Shown: one piece after another, positions 11,857-22,849 of the stretch
How the letters are laid out: each line of letters begins with the position of its first letter
Numbering within the stretch: position 1 is the first letter of the stretch
Assembly (NCBI RefSeq): GCF_040412425.1
Contig: NC_089768.1
Span: 3,801,001-3,865,000, forward strand
DNA from: Macrobrachium rosenbergii
Taxonomy: Eukaryota > Arthropoda > Malacostraca > Decapoda > Palaemonidae
Direction: 5' to 3'
Length of the DNA: 64,000 nt
Notes under the pieces: generated by a model
What the model saw: the letters and a program-made list of their open reading frames with translations, nothing else
What the model was told of the DNA's origin: nothing
Database searches by the model: none
Position numbers and translations under genes: made by a program

Positions 11857-13870
11857 TACCTTAGGAATTACTTACGGCAAAGCTGGACAGTCGTTAAAAT
11901 CTTGAACAAAGTGGTTAGGCAGTAACTACTGTCAGGTAGGCGGCAATACCTGCCTGCCCGGATGTAAAGATTCCTGTTTGCTTTCAGCCATCATGCATTG
12001 CAGACGTGTTTTTGGATCTCTTTGCCTGACCGTCATTAAGCTCTTTATTTATCCCGGTGGTATCTTTGTATTTTTGTGTATATATTGCATGTGTTTGATG
12101 TTCATTAATACAAACCCACAATTTGTGATAGCCTTGCATAGGCCGTCGTTCCCGTGTCTGTGTCTTGGGTTTGACACCAAGGCCATATTTAGAGAGGCCT
12201 AACCAAGTGGTAATGCTTCTCTTCCAGTAGCCCTTTAATTAGATACTGAAGGCATTCCCCTGTACGTTCAGATATATTATATTGGGACGTAATAAATTTG
12301 TTCCCCTTCATTGATTGGAATGTAACAAGTTTGCTCCCCTTCTTGAGCTCACGCCCTTCGTGTACAAGGGCATGACTACTCTCTTTCTACTTGTGCTGAG
12401 TGTTGTTCTTCACCCCCTGCGCTGTGGAAGAGTTGCAAAGGAAGGGGGAGGGGGGTTTCGGGGGGAGGTAGTGGGCGTCGTTGGTAAGTTTCACTGCCAC
12501 GGTGCCCTTGGTGGCCTCCCCACCTTCCTTCTCTCTCCATGTAGGTTCTTCTTTTATCTGTCCTTCGGGAGAGATCACTCTCCCTCGCCCTCTTTCCTCA
12601 CATGTTGGGCGAAGACCGCGGGGGTGAACGGTCGGGCAACCTCTTCTCAGAGGCCGCCTCCTGCTTCGTAAGGCAGTTCCCCTTGGAGTGAGAGGAGTCT
12701 CCCTTTACTAATCATCTTTGCTTTGTCTTTTAGGTTGACAGTGAGCATCGTAGGTGCAGCAGTAGTTGGCGGGATATCTCAGTTGGGATATCTTTGCCTG
12801 AAGGAGTCCTGACATTCATACAGTGTTTGCTTCTGGATCAACCACAGTACCTGGTTGGAAAGGCTTAGAGCCACGTCAGGATCGTTCTGACTCTCTTCCT
12901 GCCAATGTGGATCGATCGCTGTCATTGCTGGCCTTCATGTATGCTATGGCACTGCCTCTGGCATACTGTATCTGTGGTCCGTCTGCTCCTGCTGTGCTTC
13001 CTTTGTTATTGCTCCTGTTGACTTGGCAACAAGTCTCTGGGCGGCTCCTCTTGGTCTCCTGCCACAGCCACACTGATAGCTCCTGTGGCTGCTGGTGACA
13101 TTCATGTAACGTTCCTGGCCGTTGCTGTAGCTCCTGCTTTCTGAACCGCTTCTGTAGCTCCTGCATCGGCTGTCCTGATTGCACCTGGTGCTTCCCCTGG
13201 TGGTCATGTCCTGGGCTGCTTCCATTGTGATCCTGCCTAGCTGCCCTGGAGGTTACGATGTTTCATGTCTACCATCCTGTAGAAGATGTTGGAGTGAAGG
13301 TAAAGGAAGTAGCCGCCGTCGTCTTCAGCTCATCTTCGATTTCTTCTTCTGCTGCTTCTTCCCTTCCTCTCCCGAGGTCCAAGGGGGTCCCAGGAAACCA
13401 GATAGACCCCTTTTGGCTGAAGGAGAGGAAGGCTGCTTTTTCCCCCTTTAAGTGCTTTGGATGTCTAGGGACTGCCTCCTCCCGAGGAGGAAGTGGGTCT
13501 CTCGTTGGCTCTTCCCGACCTTCGGGTTTGGGAAACAATTCGCATACCCCTGGGTTTTGTGTTTCGGGAGCCACGGGTGCGCAGACCTTAGTTTGCGCTC
13601 CCATTCCCAGTCTTAGAGGTTCCACCTCTAAGACTTGTGCTGCTTTGGGTGCTCGTTCGTGAGCCGCTCCAAGTGCTGGAGATTCTGTGGAATATCAAGT
13701 ATTCCGATCTGGTTCTGGAGAGTACTCAGGAGCAGCGCAAGAGAAAGGGCCAAGACACCCAAGTGTGTCTGCTCTTCCTGCCAGCACTACAAGCACTCCC
13801 CAAGTGCTTACCAGTGCTAGGTCAGGTTCCCAGCCTGGTGTCTCGATCCTATCAGTTTGAACACCTGGAT
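11857..13870 (+). mobile_element. Left half of a second DIRS-like element (terminal repeat plus gag-like region)
   Basis: 11857-11950 aligns by eye to the DIRS left terminal repeat (GGAATTACTTACGGCAAAGC, a TTAAAATCTTGAACAAAGTG-like block, GGTAGGCGG). It is followed by sequence like that before gag in copy 1 and by Ser/Ala/Pro-rich frames (12823-13098, 13258-13662) similar in style to 1993-2370. No RT follows on this strand; the next sequence is a DIRS recombinase in opposite orientation. Confidence 0.5.
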
Positions 13871-13879
13871 AAGCAGGGA

Positions 13880-14611
13880 AGAGGTTCCCTTCGGGAGTAC
13901 TGTACTGCGGGACTTCTAAGGGACTGCCTTGACAGATTCTTCCTGAATCAAGGGACAGACCAATGCCCCTGACTTCATGAACTCTCGCTCAGAATATACC
14001 GGTGTCTTCCTTGCCAGATACAGAGTACGCCCATTTGACTGTCTCACAAAAAAGTTGAGTATACCTAGTTTAACCAGACCACTGAGCTGATTAACAGCTC
14101 TCCTAGGCCAGCTGGCCTGAAGGATTAGAGTTATTTTACGTGGTTAAGAACCAATTGGTTACCTAGCAACAGGACCTACAGCTTATTGTGGAATCCGAAC
14201 CACATTATACGGAGAAATTAATTTCTATCGCCCGAAATAAATTCCCAGAAAGAGACAGAGTTCATAGACACTTCTTGGTCAAGCCAGTACTAACAAATAG
14301 TCGTCAACACTCAAGGCCAGAGATGTCGAGTCCTCTTAAGATAGTACCGCTGAACTGTAATAAGACACAGAAGAGTCTCATCTGGGTCATTGGCAACAAA
14401 GTCCACTTAGGGAAGGGATCGTAAAGGACTCGAATCTGGCATCAGGGACCAACAGATCCTGAGTCCTCACTACAAAATCCGCAACGAAATCCAGAGTAAC
14501 TGATCCCCATCCCCTCAAGTGTTCAATGCTGAAGGAAAGTCCATGAAATTCACCTACTCTTCGCTGATGACAGGGCAAGCAATACAATGGTCTTGAGGGT
14601 CAGATCCCTGT
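13880..14611 (-). mobile_element. DIRS-like copy 2, recombinase 3' part (left of the LTR insertion)
   Basis: Read on the minus strand this segment matches the catalytic half of the copy 1 recombinase, for example GWGSVTLDFVADFV with FESFTIPSL at 14387-14587 (compare 8690-8800). It continues at 21422 across the LTR retrotransposon, at the exact point marked by the CTGAC duplication. It is also interrupted by a SINE-like repeat at 14045-14285. Confidence 0.75.
14045..14285. repeat. SINE-like repeat
   Basis: It contains TAACCAGACCACTGAGCTG, CAGCTCTCCTAGG, GGCCTGAAGGATTAGAGTTA and GAATCCGAACCACATTATAC. The first part recurs at 56969-57026. It is a short, non-coding dispersed repeat of the type common in decapod genomes (recollection, not searched). 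Confidence 0.6.
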
Positions 14612-14616
14612 CTGAC
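14612..14616. repeat. Target-site duplication CTGAC, 5' copy
   Basis: CTGAC directly precedes the TG of the 5' LTR and recurs at 21422-21426 directly after the CA of the 3' LTR. Confidence 0.9.
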
Positions 14617-14951
14617 TGTATAATTATTGTTTGAAACTGTTAATTACTGTTTGGGTTTAATTGGACAGTTTGTGTATAAAGGTATTTCTGTTGTTGTGGG
14701 TTATTAAGGAAGAGGTGTAAATGACCAGTTATGACTAATTGAGTTTGTATATTACTTGTTGTTGATTGTCAATGATTATTTAAGATGTTCTCTTGGAGAG
14801 TGGGGAGAATGGGCAGTTAGTTGAAGTCAAGCCCTGTAGGAGATTATTACCTCTCCACCAAAGGATTGTTGTGTGTCTGTATCCATTATATATATATTAT
14901 TTTTAAGTAAAGAAGAAGAAAAAACCAAGTCTGTGTTTCTTTGCTGCTTCA
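14617..14951 (+). repeat. 5' LTR
   Basis: It starts TGTATAATTATTG and ends TTTGCTGCTTCA. It is nearly identical to 21084-21421. Confidence 0.93.
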
Positions 14952-14966
14952 AGCTATCTAGGCAGT

Positions 14967-15719
14967 ATGGAGAGTAACTTCGACTTGAAACTGATCCCTG
15001 AGTATGATGGCAGAAACGCACAATCTGTTATGGAGTGGCTGGAGAAGTTGGAGTTGGTTTGCAAGCTTCGGAAAGTTGATGACGTGGCCAGTGTGATTCC
15101 TCTGCGGCTTACAGGTGGTGCCTTTGCAGTGTACTTACAGGTACCCACAGCAGATAGGAAGGAGGTTGACAAGGTGAAAGAAGCATTGTTGGCTGCATTT
15201 GCTGTTGATCGCTATGTAGCCTATGAACAGTTTGTCAGTAGGAAGTTGCACAGTGGAGAGCACCGGATGTCTACTTAGCTGAGCTCGTCGACTCGGATCC
15301 CTGTTTGGAGGAATTTCTGAAAAAGCTCTTGCATGTGCTTTTGTAGCTGAACTTCAGAGGGAGTTCGTCAGCTGTTGAGAGCCGGGTCTCGCATGGAGGC
15401 CCTCGATCTGGAACAGATTTTGGCTCGCACGGGCGGTTCTAAGGATGACCTTCCCTCTGTTTCAGTGGAAACATGTTTTGGCGCCACAGGAAGCTTGGGT
15501 TCTCTGCCAGTAGAAACAACAGTTCAGAAATGTCATGTATGCCTTGGACCAAATCACTTTGCCAGGGACTGTCTTGCTCGCAACCGAGTAAATGGTCGAT
15601 TTCAGAGAAGGGTAAAGTGTTATCGGTGTGGTGGAATGGGGCACATTGCGTCAGCTTGTCCGGGAAATGAGCAAGGAGAGGAGGCATCAGCGCCAGCCTC
15701 CTCTCCCCAAACGCACTAA
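14967..15719 (+). pseudogene. Retrotransposon gag, frameshifted
   Basis: The ATG at 14967 lies only 15 nt after the LTR. The frame runs 103 codons, then the coding signal moves through other frames (about 15265, 15300 and 15365) before resuming at 15375-15719. The last part has two CCHC zinc knuckles, CHVCLGPNHFARDC and CYRCGGMGHIASAC, which bind the genomic RNA in this class. Three shifts mean no intact capsid protein. Confidence 0.85.
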
Positions 15720-15724
15720 GTAAG

Positions 15725-16084
15725 GTGCTGCCAAGTACTGTTTTGAGTGTAGAGGGTCTTCCGTGTTGCATGTTAGTAGACACTGGGTGTTCTGAAAGCA
15801 TCGCTCATGTTTGCTGTAAGGCATGGAACAAGTGCGCAGTTAGCATGGTAACTGTGAGTGGGCAAGAATGGGTGTGTGAAGGAATGGGCGCCGTGCACTT
15901 GCAGCTCAGTAATGGAGCTACTGCCAGCATTTCTGTGTGTGTAACTACTCTAATGCCACTCGGTTTTAAATTTCTTCTCGGCATGGATGGTGTGAGGGCT
16001 CTAGGAGGAGTCACTGTCGATACCCAGGGTGGTGTACGATTTGGAATGGAAGACTCTCTTTTTTTTCTGCAGCTGCTGATGTGA
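15725..16084 (+). CDS. Retrotransposon aspartic protease
   Basis: The ORF contains CCMLVDTGCSESI, the D-T-G active site of retropepsins, and later FLLGMDGVRALGG. It lies in the frame used by RT-integrase downstream. It ends by a frame change after a run of eight T at about 16056-16063, where a one-base indel is likely; reading then continues in another frame from 16081. Confidence 0.8.
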   Translation: MLPSTVLSVEGLPCCMLVDTGCSESIAHVCCKAWNKCAVSMVTVSGQEWVCEGMGAVHLQLSNGATASISVCVTTLMPLGFKFLLGMDGVRALGGVTVDTQGGVRFGMEDSLFFLQLLM

Positions 16085-18463
16085 TGGTGGGGGTGGATGA
16101 GCGTGATTTTAGTGCAATTTATGATCCTTTGATTAAATGTTGGACAGCTACATGGAAATGGTCTGAAGGCAAGGAGCCTGGCATCCTGGAGAATGGTGTT
16201 AAGGCATATTCTGTACCTCAGGAGGCAAAGGACCTGTATGAATCAGAGCTACAAAGATGGGTGAGTGATGGTTGGCTGCTTCCTTATGATGAGAATAAAT
16301 ATGGACCAGCTAAGGGCTTATTCCCCTCATGGCTGTTGTACAGCAAAATAAAAGAAGGTGCGGCCTGTACTGGACTTCAGAGAACTGAATACGTACATTG
16401 ATGCATTTACAGCAGACTCGGATGTGTGTTCAGACAAACTATGTGAGTGGCGCAGGCAAGGAATGAATGTATCTGTAGTGGACTTGGCTAAAGCTTACCT
16501 GCAGATAAGAATCCATGAGTCTCTGTGGCCATACCAGACTGTATATTTCAAAGGCCAGAGGTATTGTCTGACTCGACTGGGGTTTGGCTTGAATATTGCT
16601 CCAATGGTAATGAAGTCTGTTTTAAACTGTGTTCTTCTTCAGGACCCAATTGTAAGAAAAGGAACATCAGCTTATATTGATGACATCTTGGTGAATGAAG
16701 ATATTGTTAAGGCCAGCCGTGTAGAGGAGCACCTCAGAAATTTTGGGCTAGTAAGTAAGCCACACCAAAGACTTGCTGAAGGGGCTCGAGCATTGGGCCT
16801 GAGAGTTTGGGGGGAGCAGGAGAGTCTTTTTTGGAAGAGGGACAATGACCTGGGCGATGCACCAAGACAATTGACTCGGCGAGCAGTGTTCTCATACTGT
16901 GGTAGACTGTTAGGCCATTACCCTGTTTGTGGATGGCTGCTAGTGGCGGTAGCATTCATCAAGAGAAGAGTCAATAAAGTCACTGAAGGATGGGACGACG
17001 TCATTAATGATGATTACATCAAAATGTGTTTACAGGAACTTCTGGAGAAGGTTAAGAAGGATGACCCTGTGAGAGGACAGTGGAATGTCACCGGTGACAA
17101 ATTCAAGATCTGGGTGGATGCTAGTTCTCTTGCACTTGGTGTTGCAGTGGAAGTAAATGGTTCCATTGTGGAAGATGCCAGCTGGCTGCGGAAAGACGGC
17201 TCTTGCCACATCAATATGGCTGAGTTAGATGCAGTCATTAAAGGATTGAATCTTGCACTGGCTTGGAAGATACAAAAGGTGGAATTAATGACTGACTCAT
17301 CTACTGTGCATAGATGGATTTCAGATGGACTTTTAGGAAAAAGCAGATTGAAGACTAAGGCTGCAAGTGAAATGCTCATCAGAAGAAGACAAGGAATAGT
17401 CTTGTCATTGATAGAAGAGTGTGACCTCCAGCTGTCTATTACACTTGTGTCTTCTGCCAATAATAAAGCTGACAGTTTGACACGTGTACCTCAGCGCTGG
17501 CTGAGGGACCTTGGTTCATGTCACCAAGATGCAAAACTTGTGTGTGCTTCTGTTGTCCCTGCCATTAGTGATGGAATTAAGGAGATCCATCATGCTGCTG
17601 GTCACCCGGGTGTGAGAAGAACTCTCTATTTTGTAAAGAAAGTCCATCCAGGAGTTACCAGGCGGCAAGTACAGGCTGTTGTCAAATGCTGTGAGGCATG
17701 CCAGTCAATAGACCCGGCCCCAGTGAAGTGGCAGAAGGGTAGTCTGGAAGTGGATAGAGTGTGGCAGAGAGTTGCTATGGATATTACTCACTATGATGGA
17801 TGGCCGTATCTTACTCTCATTGATTGTGGACCATCTCGATTTGCCATCTGGCATCGGCTCCGTTTTCAGACCAGTGAGAGCATCATCGGACAACTTGAGA
17901 CAGTGTTCTATGAACGAGGAGCGCCGGAGGAACTGTTAACAGACAATGACATTGCTTTTCGCAGCAAACTATTTGCTGACTTTGCAAAAAAGTGGTGCGT
18001 GCATCTTAATTTTAGATGTGCTTATGTTCCATCGGGAAATGGTATAGCTGAGAGATGCCATCAAACTGTTAAAGTCATTGCTGCAAGGAAAGGCTGTAGC
18101 ATTGCAGAGGCTGTATATCTGTATAATTTGATGCCTTGTGATGACTGCGACTCAACGACTGCCCCCGTCAGTATGCTGTATTCTTACCCTGTGAGGATCC
18201 GAGGAGTGGATCCATGCACAATGAACAAAGTGGCAGTGAGTGGCCCCTACAAAGCAGGTGATGAGGTGTGGGTAAAACCGTCCAACATGCGATGCAATAT
18301 GCAATTTGAAAGAGGCAAGGTTACGGGAGTTTTGTCAGAACAAGCTGTTGAAGTCAATGGAGTTCCACGCCATGTTAGAGATCTTCGTTCGTGTTCTTCA
18401 CAAGGATTGATATTGAGTGAGGAAACTACTAATGCTGAGGATGAGGAGCTTCTTATGCCTTAA
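16081..18463 (+). CDS. Retrotransposon RT, RNase H and integrase (pol), C-terminus lost to an insertion
   Basis: The N-terminal connector 16081-16350 is in one frame. Two small shifts near 16315 and 16355 lead to a 701-codon frame. RT shows RPVLDFRELN and YIDDI at about 16673; RNase H shows WVDASS, MAELDAV and MTDSSTVH (17110-17320). Integrase has the HH-CC zinc domain (GHPGVRRTLYF...CCEACQS) and the D,D,E core residues in AMDITHYDGW, LTDNDIAF and GNGIAERCH. The stop TAA lies inside the piggyBac-like element inserted at 18457, so the last residues are foreign; the native frame resumes at 20949. Confidence 0.9.
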
Positions 18464-18540
18464 ATGCCTACTGGACGTATCATATGTCGACTAAAATTGT
18501 CTGTTGGGTGCCAAGTGAACGTACCATACGTCAACTACAA

Positions 18541-20280
18541 AAAATTTCAACCTTCGGTCAACTTTGACTCGACCGAAATGGTAAAAAAACGCAATTGTAA
18601 GCTAAAACTCTTACATTCTAGTAATATTCAATCATGTACCTTCATTTTGCAACAAATTGGAAGTCTCTAGCACAATATTTCGATTTGTGGTGAATTTTTG
18701 AAAAAAACTTTTTTCTTACGCCCGGGCGGTAACTCGGCCGAAAATTTCAGAAATTCTTTCGTCATTTTGTCGTAATATTTGCACTGTTCTATATTAGCCG
18801 TTACATAAAGTTTTATATATGAAAATGTGTGCAATTTCATGTAAAATACAACAAAATACAACCCATGGTTGTAGCTTTTATCAGTTTGGAAATATTTTCA
18901 TATAAATCACGATAACTGCCAAAATTTCAACCTTCGGTCAATTTTGACTCGACCGAAATGGTCAAAAAACGCAATTGTAAGCTAAAACTCTTACATTCTA
19001 ATAATATTCAATCATTTACCTTCATTTTGCAACCAATTGGAAGTCTCTAGCACAATATTTCGATTTATGGTGAATTTTTGAAAAAAAACTTTTTCCTTAC
19101 GTCCGCGCCAGAAATTCTTTTCAAATCACGTTGTCGTAATGTTTGCACTGTTTTATATTAGTCGTTACATAAAGTTTTATATATGGAAATGTGCGCAATT
19201 TCATGTAGAATACAACAGAAAATAACTCATGGTTGTAGCTTTTATCAGTTTTGAAATATTTTCATATAAATCACGATAACTGCCAAAATTTCAAGCTTCG
19301 GTCAACTTTAACTCGACCGAAATGGTAAAAAAACACAATTATAAGCTAAAATCTTACATTCTAGTAATATTCAATCATGTACCTTCATTTTGCAACAAAC
19401 TGGAAGTCTCTAGCACAATATTTTGATTTATGGTGAATTTCTGAAAAAAAAACTTTTTCCTTACATCTGTGCGCGGTAACTCGGCCGAACATCTCAGAAA
19501 TTCTTTCGTCAAGTTGTTGTAATGTTTGCATCGTTTTACATTAGTCGTTACATAAACTTTTATATATGAAAATGTGCACAATTTCATTTAGAATACAACA
19601 GAAGATAGCTCATGGTTGTAGCTTTTATCAGTTTTGAAATAATTTCACATAAATCACGATAACTGCCAAAATTTCAACCTTCGGTCAACTTTAACTCGAC
19701 TGAAATGGTCAAAAAACGCAATTGTAAGCTAAAACTCTTACATTCTAGTAATATTCAATCGTTTACCTTCATTTTGCAATAAATAGGCAGTCTCTAGCAC
19801 AATATTTCGATTTATGATGAATTTTTGAAAAAAACATTTTCCTTACGTCTGCGCGGTAACTCGGCCGAACATCTCAGAAATTCTTCGTCTCGTTGTCGTA
19901 ATATTTGCACCGTTTTGTATTAGTCGTTACATAAAGTTTTATATATGAAAATGTGCGCAATTTCATGTACAATACAACAGAAAATAACTCATGGTTGTAG
20001 CTTTTATCAGTTTTGAAATGTTTTCATATAAATCACGATAAATAGAAAAAATTCGACTTTCGGTCAACTTTAACTCGACCGAAATGGTCGAAAACTGCAA
20101 TTGTAAGCTAAAACACTTACAGTCTAGTAATATTCAATCAATTAGCTTCATTTTTCAACAAACGGGGAGTCTCTAGCACAATATTTCGATTTATGGTGAA
20201 TTTTTGAAAAAAACATTTTTTTACGTCCGCGCGTTACGAATTCATGCATCATTTTGTGATAATATACAACTAAAAAAATT
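18541..20280. repeat. Five diverged tandem units of about 375 bp
   Basis: Unit starts (AAAATTTCAACCTTCGGTCA or variants) are at about 18541, 18921, 19284, 19668 and 20046. Each contains CGGTCAACTTTGACTCGACC, an imperfect palindrome, and CTCTAGCACAATATTTCGAT. Units also occur in the 44.8-45.7 kb copy. Confidence 0.85.
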
Positions 20281-20330
20281 AACTCATTAGCTTTAACCGT
20301 TGTGCTTACAGCGCGATTTGTATACAATTA

Positions 20331-20696
20331 CAGGCAGTCCCCGGTTTACGACGTTCCGAGGTTACGACGCTTTTCAAATATATTCATTAGAAATTATTTC
20401 CCGGCTTACGACGCATGTTCTGGGGTTACGACGCGTCGTACGCCGATCTGACGGAAGAAATATGGCCCCAAAACGGTAGAATAATCATAATTTGAAGGTT
20501 TTTTTGATGTAAAACTCAATAATAATGCCGTTTACATCGTTTTCAATGCACCCAGAGCATTAAAAGTAAGGGTTTCTTATGATTTTTGACGATTTTCGAC
20601 GATTTTCCGGCTTACGACGATTTTCGGGTTACGACGATTTTCGGATTACGACGCGGCGCAAGAACGGAACCCCCGTCGTAAACCGGGAACCGCCTG
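20331..20696. mobile_element. Pogo/Tigger-like MITE nested in the piggyBac-like element
   Basis: It starts CAGGCAGTCCCCGGTTTACG and ends TAAACCGGGAACCGCCTG, with TA on each side (20329-20330, 20697-20698). The related copy at about 45000-45030 has the uninterrupted sequence, an empty site. The interior repeats TTACGACG-type words and is non-coding. Confidence 0.88.
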
Positions 20697-20948
20697 TATA
20701 TGTTTTTTTTTTTTTTGCTGTCATATATTCCAATATTTATATATGATATTTTTTTTCATTTCTGATGGTTGCATACTAAACTTCACGCAATGAAAAAAAA
20801 GAGCCAAAAATGAACTCTTAATCTTAAAAACTAAGCGTGCTGTGATTTTTTGAAAAGAACTTTTTTTCCGCTTCGGCGCTAACTCACCGAACGCCGCCGG
20901 CATACGGGAGACGTTTTTGTAAATAGAGGCTCGGCATTTAAGGGTTAT

Positions 20949-21057
20949 ACAGCTTCCTGTTCATGAAGATGAGGGGGAAGAGGAAGATGAGGGTACTGTT
21001 GTTGAGTGCAACATGATTCCAAGACGTTCAACAAGAGTTAGAAAAGCTAGTTTGTAA
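20949..21057 (+). pseudogene. Orphan 3' end of the retrotransposon pol gene
   Basis: After the second TTAT the pol frame continues for 35 codons to a TAA at 21055-21057, through an acidic stretch and an Arg/Ser-rich PRRSTRVRKAS end. It is in register with the codon broken at 18456, so it is the displaced C-terminus. Confidence 0.85.
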
Positions 21058-21083
21058 TATATGTGAATGTAATTCAGGGGGAT

Positions 21084-21421
21084 TGTATAATTATTGTTTG
21101 AAACTGTTAATTACTGTTTGGGTTTAATTGGGCAGTTTGTGTATAAAGGTATTTCTGTTGTTGTGGGTTATTAAGGAAGAGGTGTAAATGACCAGTTATG
21201 ACTAACTGAGTTTGTATATTACTTGTTGTCGATTGTCAATGATTATTTAAGATGTTCTCTTGGAGAGTGGGGAGTATGGGCAGTTAGTTCAAGTCAAGCC
21301 CTGTAGGAGATAATTACCTCTCCACCAAAGGATTGTTGTGTGTCTGTATCCATTATATATATATTATTTTTTAAGTACAGAAGAAGAGAAAAAACCAAGT
21401 CTGTGTTTCTTTGCTGCTTCA
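21084..21421 (+). repeat. 3' LTR
   Basis: It matches the 5' LTR over its whole length. It is preceded by AGGGGGA (21076-21082), a short purine tract as expected for plus-strand priming, and followed by the second CTGAC. Confidence 0.93.
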
Positions 21422-21529
21422 CTGACAACTCTCGTATAGGCTTGTATGGTGCACGAGTCAGTCTCCTAAGAATGAGAGTCACATCCCACTCAGGGGGCCT
21501 GAGTTCCCTTTCGAAGCTTTTCATCAGCA

Positions 21530-22218
21530 AGTAAATCTCCAGCTGGGAAGAGATGTCCACACCCTTCAGACATAGGATTAGGCCCCAGGCCCTATAGCCC
21601 TTTACAGCTGAGACGGAGAGAAGCTTCTCTTGACGAAGAGAGATGAGGAAGTCCACTAGCTGCTGATGAATAGTAGCTCCGACCGGAGAGAGACCCCACC
21701 TACGACACCAACCACAGAAGACAGCCCATTTCCCCTGGTACACCGCTGCAGAGGATTGGCGAAGGTATCCAGACATCTCTGTCCCTGTGTGGCAAGAAAA
21801 ACCTCTTGCTCGCAAGAGATGCTGGATAGTCTCCAGCTGTGAAGAGACATGGACTCCACTGACTGGTGGTACCGTTCTACGTGCGGTTAACACAGAGGGC
21901 TGTGCCAGGGGGTAACCTCTCGGTGCCTCGAAAAATAGAGCTAGCCGGTCTAGGTACCAAACAGCATGTGGCCACTTGGTAGCCGCCAGGGTCATTCTGA
22001 GATTCGGAATGATCATTACTCCGTTGATCACCCTGTGAATCAGACAAAATGGAGGAAAGGCATACACGATCAGGTTGTCCCATGGGTGTTGGAAGGCATC
22101 TTCTGCAGCAGCCCATGGGTCTGGCACGATGGAACAGAACACTTGAAGTTTTCTGTTGCGCCGGATGGCAACCAGGTTGATAATATGGAAGACCCCACAA
22201 ATTGAACAACCTTTCCAT
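21530..22218 (-). pseudogene. DIRS-like linker and recombinase N-terminus, copy 2
   Basis: The frame 22142-21294 starts FCSIVPDPWAAAEDAFQHPW and leads to LETIQHLLRARGFSCH, AVYQGKWAVFCGWCRRWGLS, LVDFLISLRQEKLLSVSAVK, the core-binding part of the recombinase. It then runs into the LTR sequence after 21422, so the last about 45 residues of that ORF are a fusion artefact. Confidence 0.82.
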
Positions 22219-22236
22219 GATGTCTGTGTGAAGGGA

Positions 22237-22660
22237 TCATTCTGTCCCTATCACTTCACCCTGGCGACTGAATTTGTCTGCCATTACATTCCTCTTGCCT
22301 GGAATGTATCTGGCTGACAGCTCTACAGTGCGTGCTACTGCCCACTCATGTACCTGCACTGTCAACAGGTGTAGCGGAAGAGACACTAAGCCCCCCTGCT
22401 TGTTGACATGTGCCACTACTGTGGTGTTGTCACTCATCAACACCACCTAGTGTACCATTATTCCATCCTGGAACTCTTGGAGAGCCAGGAAGGCTGCCTC
22501 GAGCTCCAGGCTATTGATGTGAAGGTGCTAGTCGTTTTGGCTCCACCCACCTGAAACCAGCAACTCCTTCTGATGTGCTCCCCATCCCTCACTTGAAGCA
22601 TCTGAGAACAAAAGTATCTTGGGAGGGGAAGTGTGCAGAGAAATTCCTACTACAAGGTTT
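22237..22660 (-). pseudogene. DIRS-like RNase H, copy 2
   Basis: Frames give LLFSDASSEGWGAH, then VLMSDNTTVVAHVNKQGGLV and VELSARYIPGKRNVMADKFS, the RNase H motifs of DIRS pol. One in-frame stop lies between them at about 22446. Confidence 0.82.
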
Positions 22661-22849
22661 CTGTTGTCTAGCCACCAGGCTAAGTCCTGTCTCATTTCTC
22701 CGAGAGAGGAATGACAAGGGAAGGGGAGTCCCAAGCTGGAGACCAAAACGCCTTCATTCTTCACTAGAGAGAACGAAGGTGAAACCTCCCATGAGGGACC
22801 AGCTTCTCCAAAGATGACAGGTGGCCGAGGATGACTTGCCAATGCCAAG

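Larger units (their letters stand above)
18457..20944. mobile_element. piggyBac-like non-autonomous element with internal tandem repeats
   Basis: The ends are GCCTTAAATGCC and GGCATTTAAGGG (12-bp inverted repeat, one mismatch), flanked by TTAT at 18453-18456 and 20945-20948. A second copy at 44764 starts CCCTTAAACGCC directly after TTAA, which fits the TTAA preference of piggyBac elements. No transposase is encoded. The interior has five units of about 375 bp and a nested MITE. Confidence 0.75.
14617..21421 (+). mobile_element. LTR retrotransposon, Ty3/gypsy-like, complete with both LTRs
   Basis: It has 335-bp and 338-bp LTRs (TG...CA), a 5-bp target duplication CTGAC, gag with two zinc knuckles, aspartic protease, RT, RNase H and integrase in gypsy order. 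It inserted into the minus-strand DIRS-like copy. By eye the LTRs differ by about seven substitutions and two small indels, near 2 percent, so the insertion is fairly recent. Gag and the start of pol have frameshifts, and the end of pol is interrupted by another transposon, so it is not autonomous now. The exact clade is uncertain. Confidence 0.92.

Noticed and set aside
13258..13662. Ser-rich 134-residue ORF as a host gene
   Set aside because: Its position after a DIRS-like terminal repeat and its composition match the gag-like region of that element.
21294..22142. 282-residue minus-strand ORF as one intact protein
   Set aside because: Its last part is LTR sequence of the inserted retrotransposon, so it is a fusion across the insertion edge.
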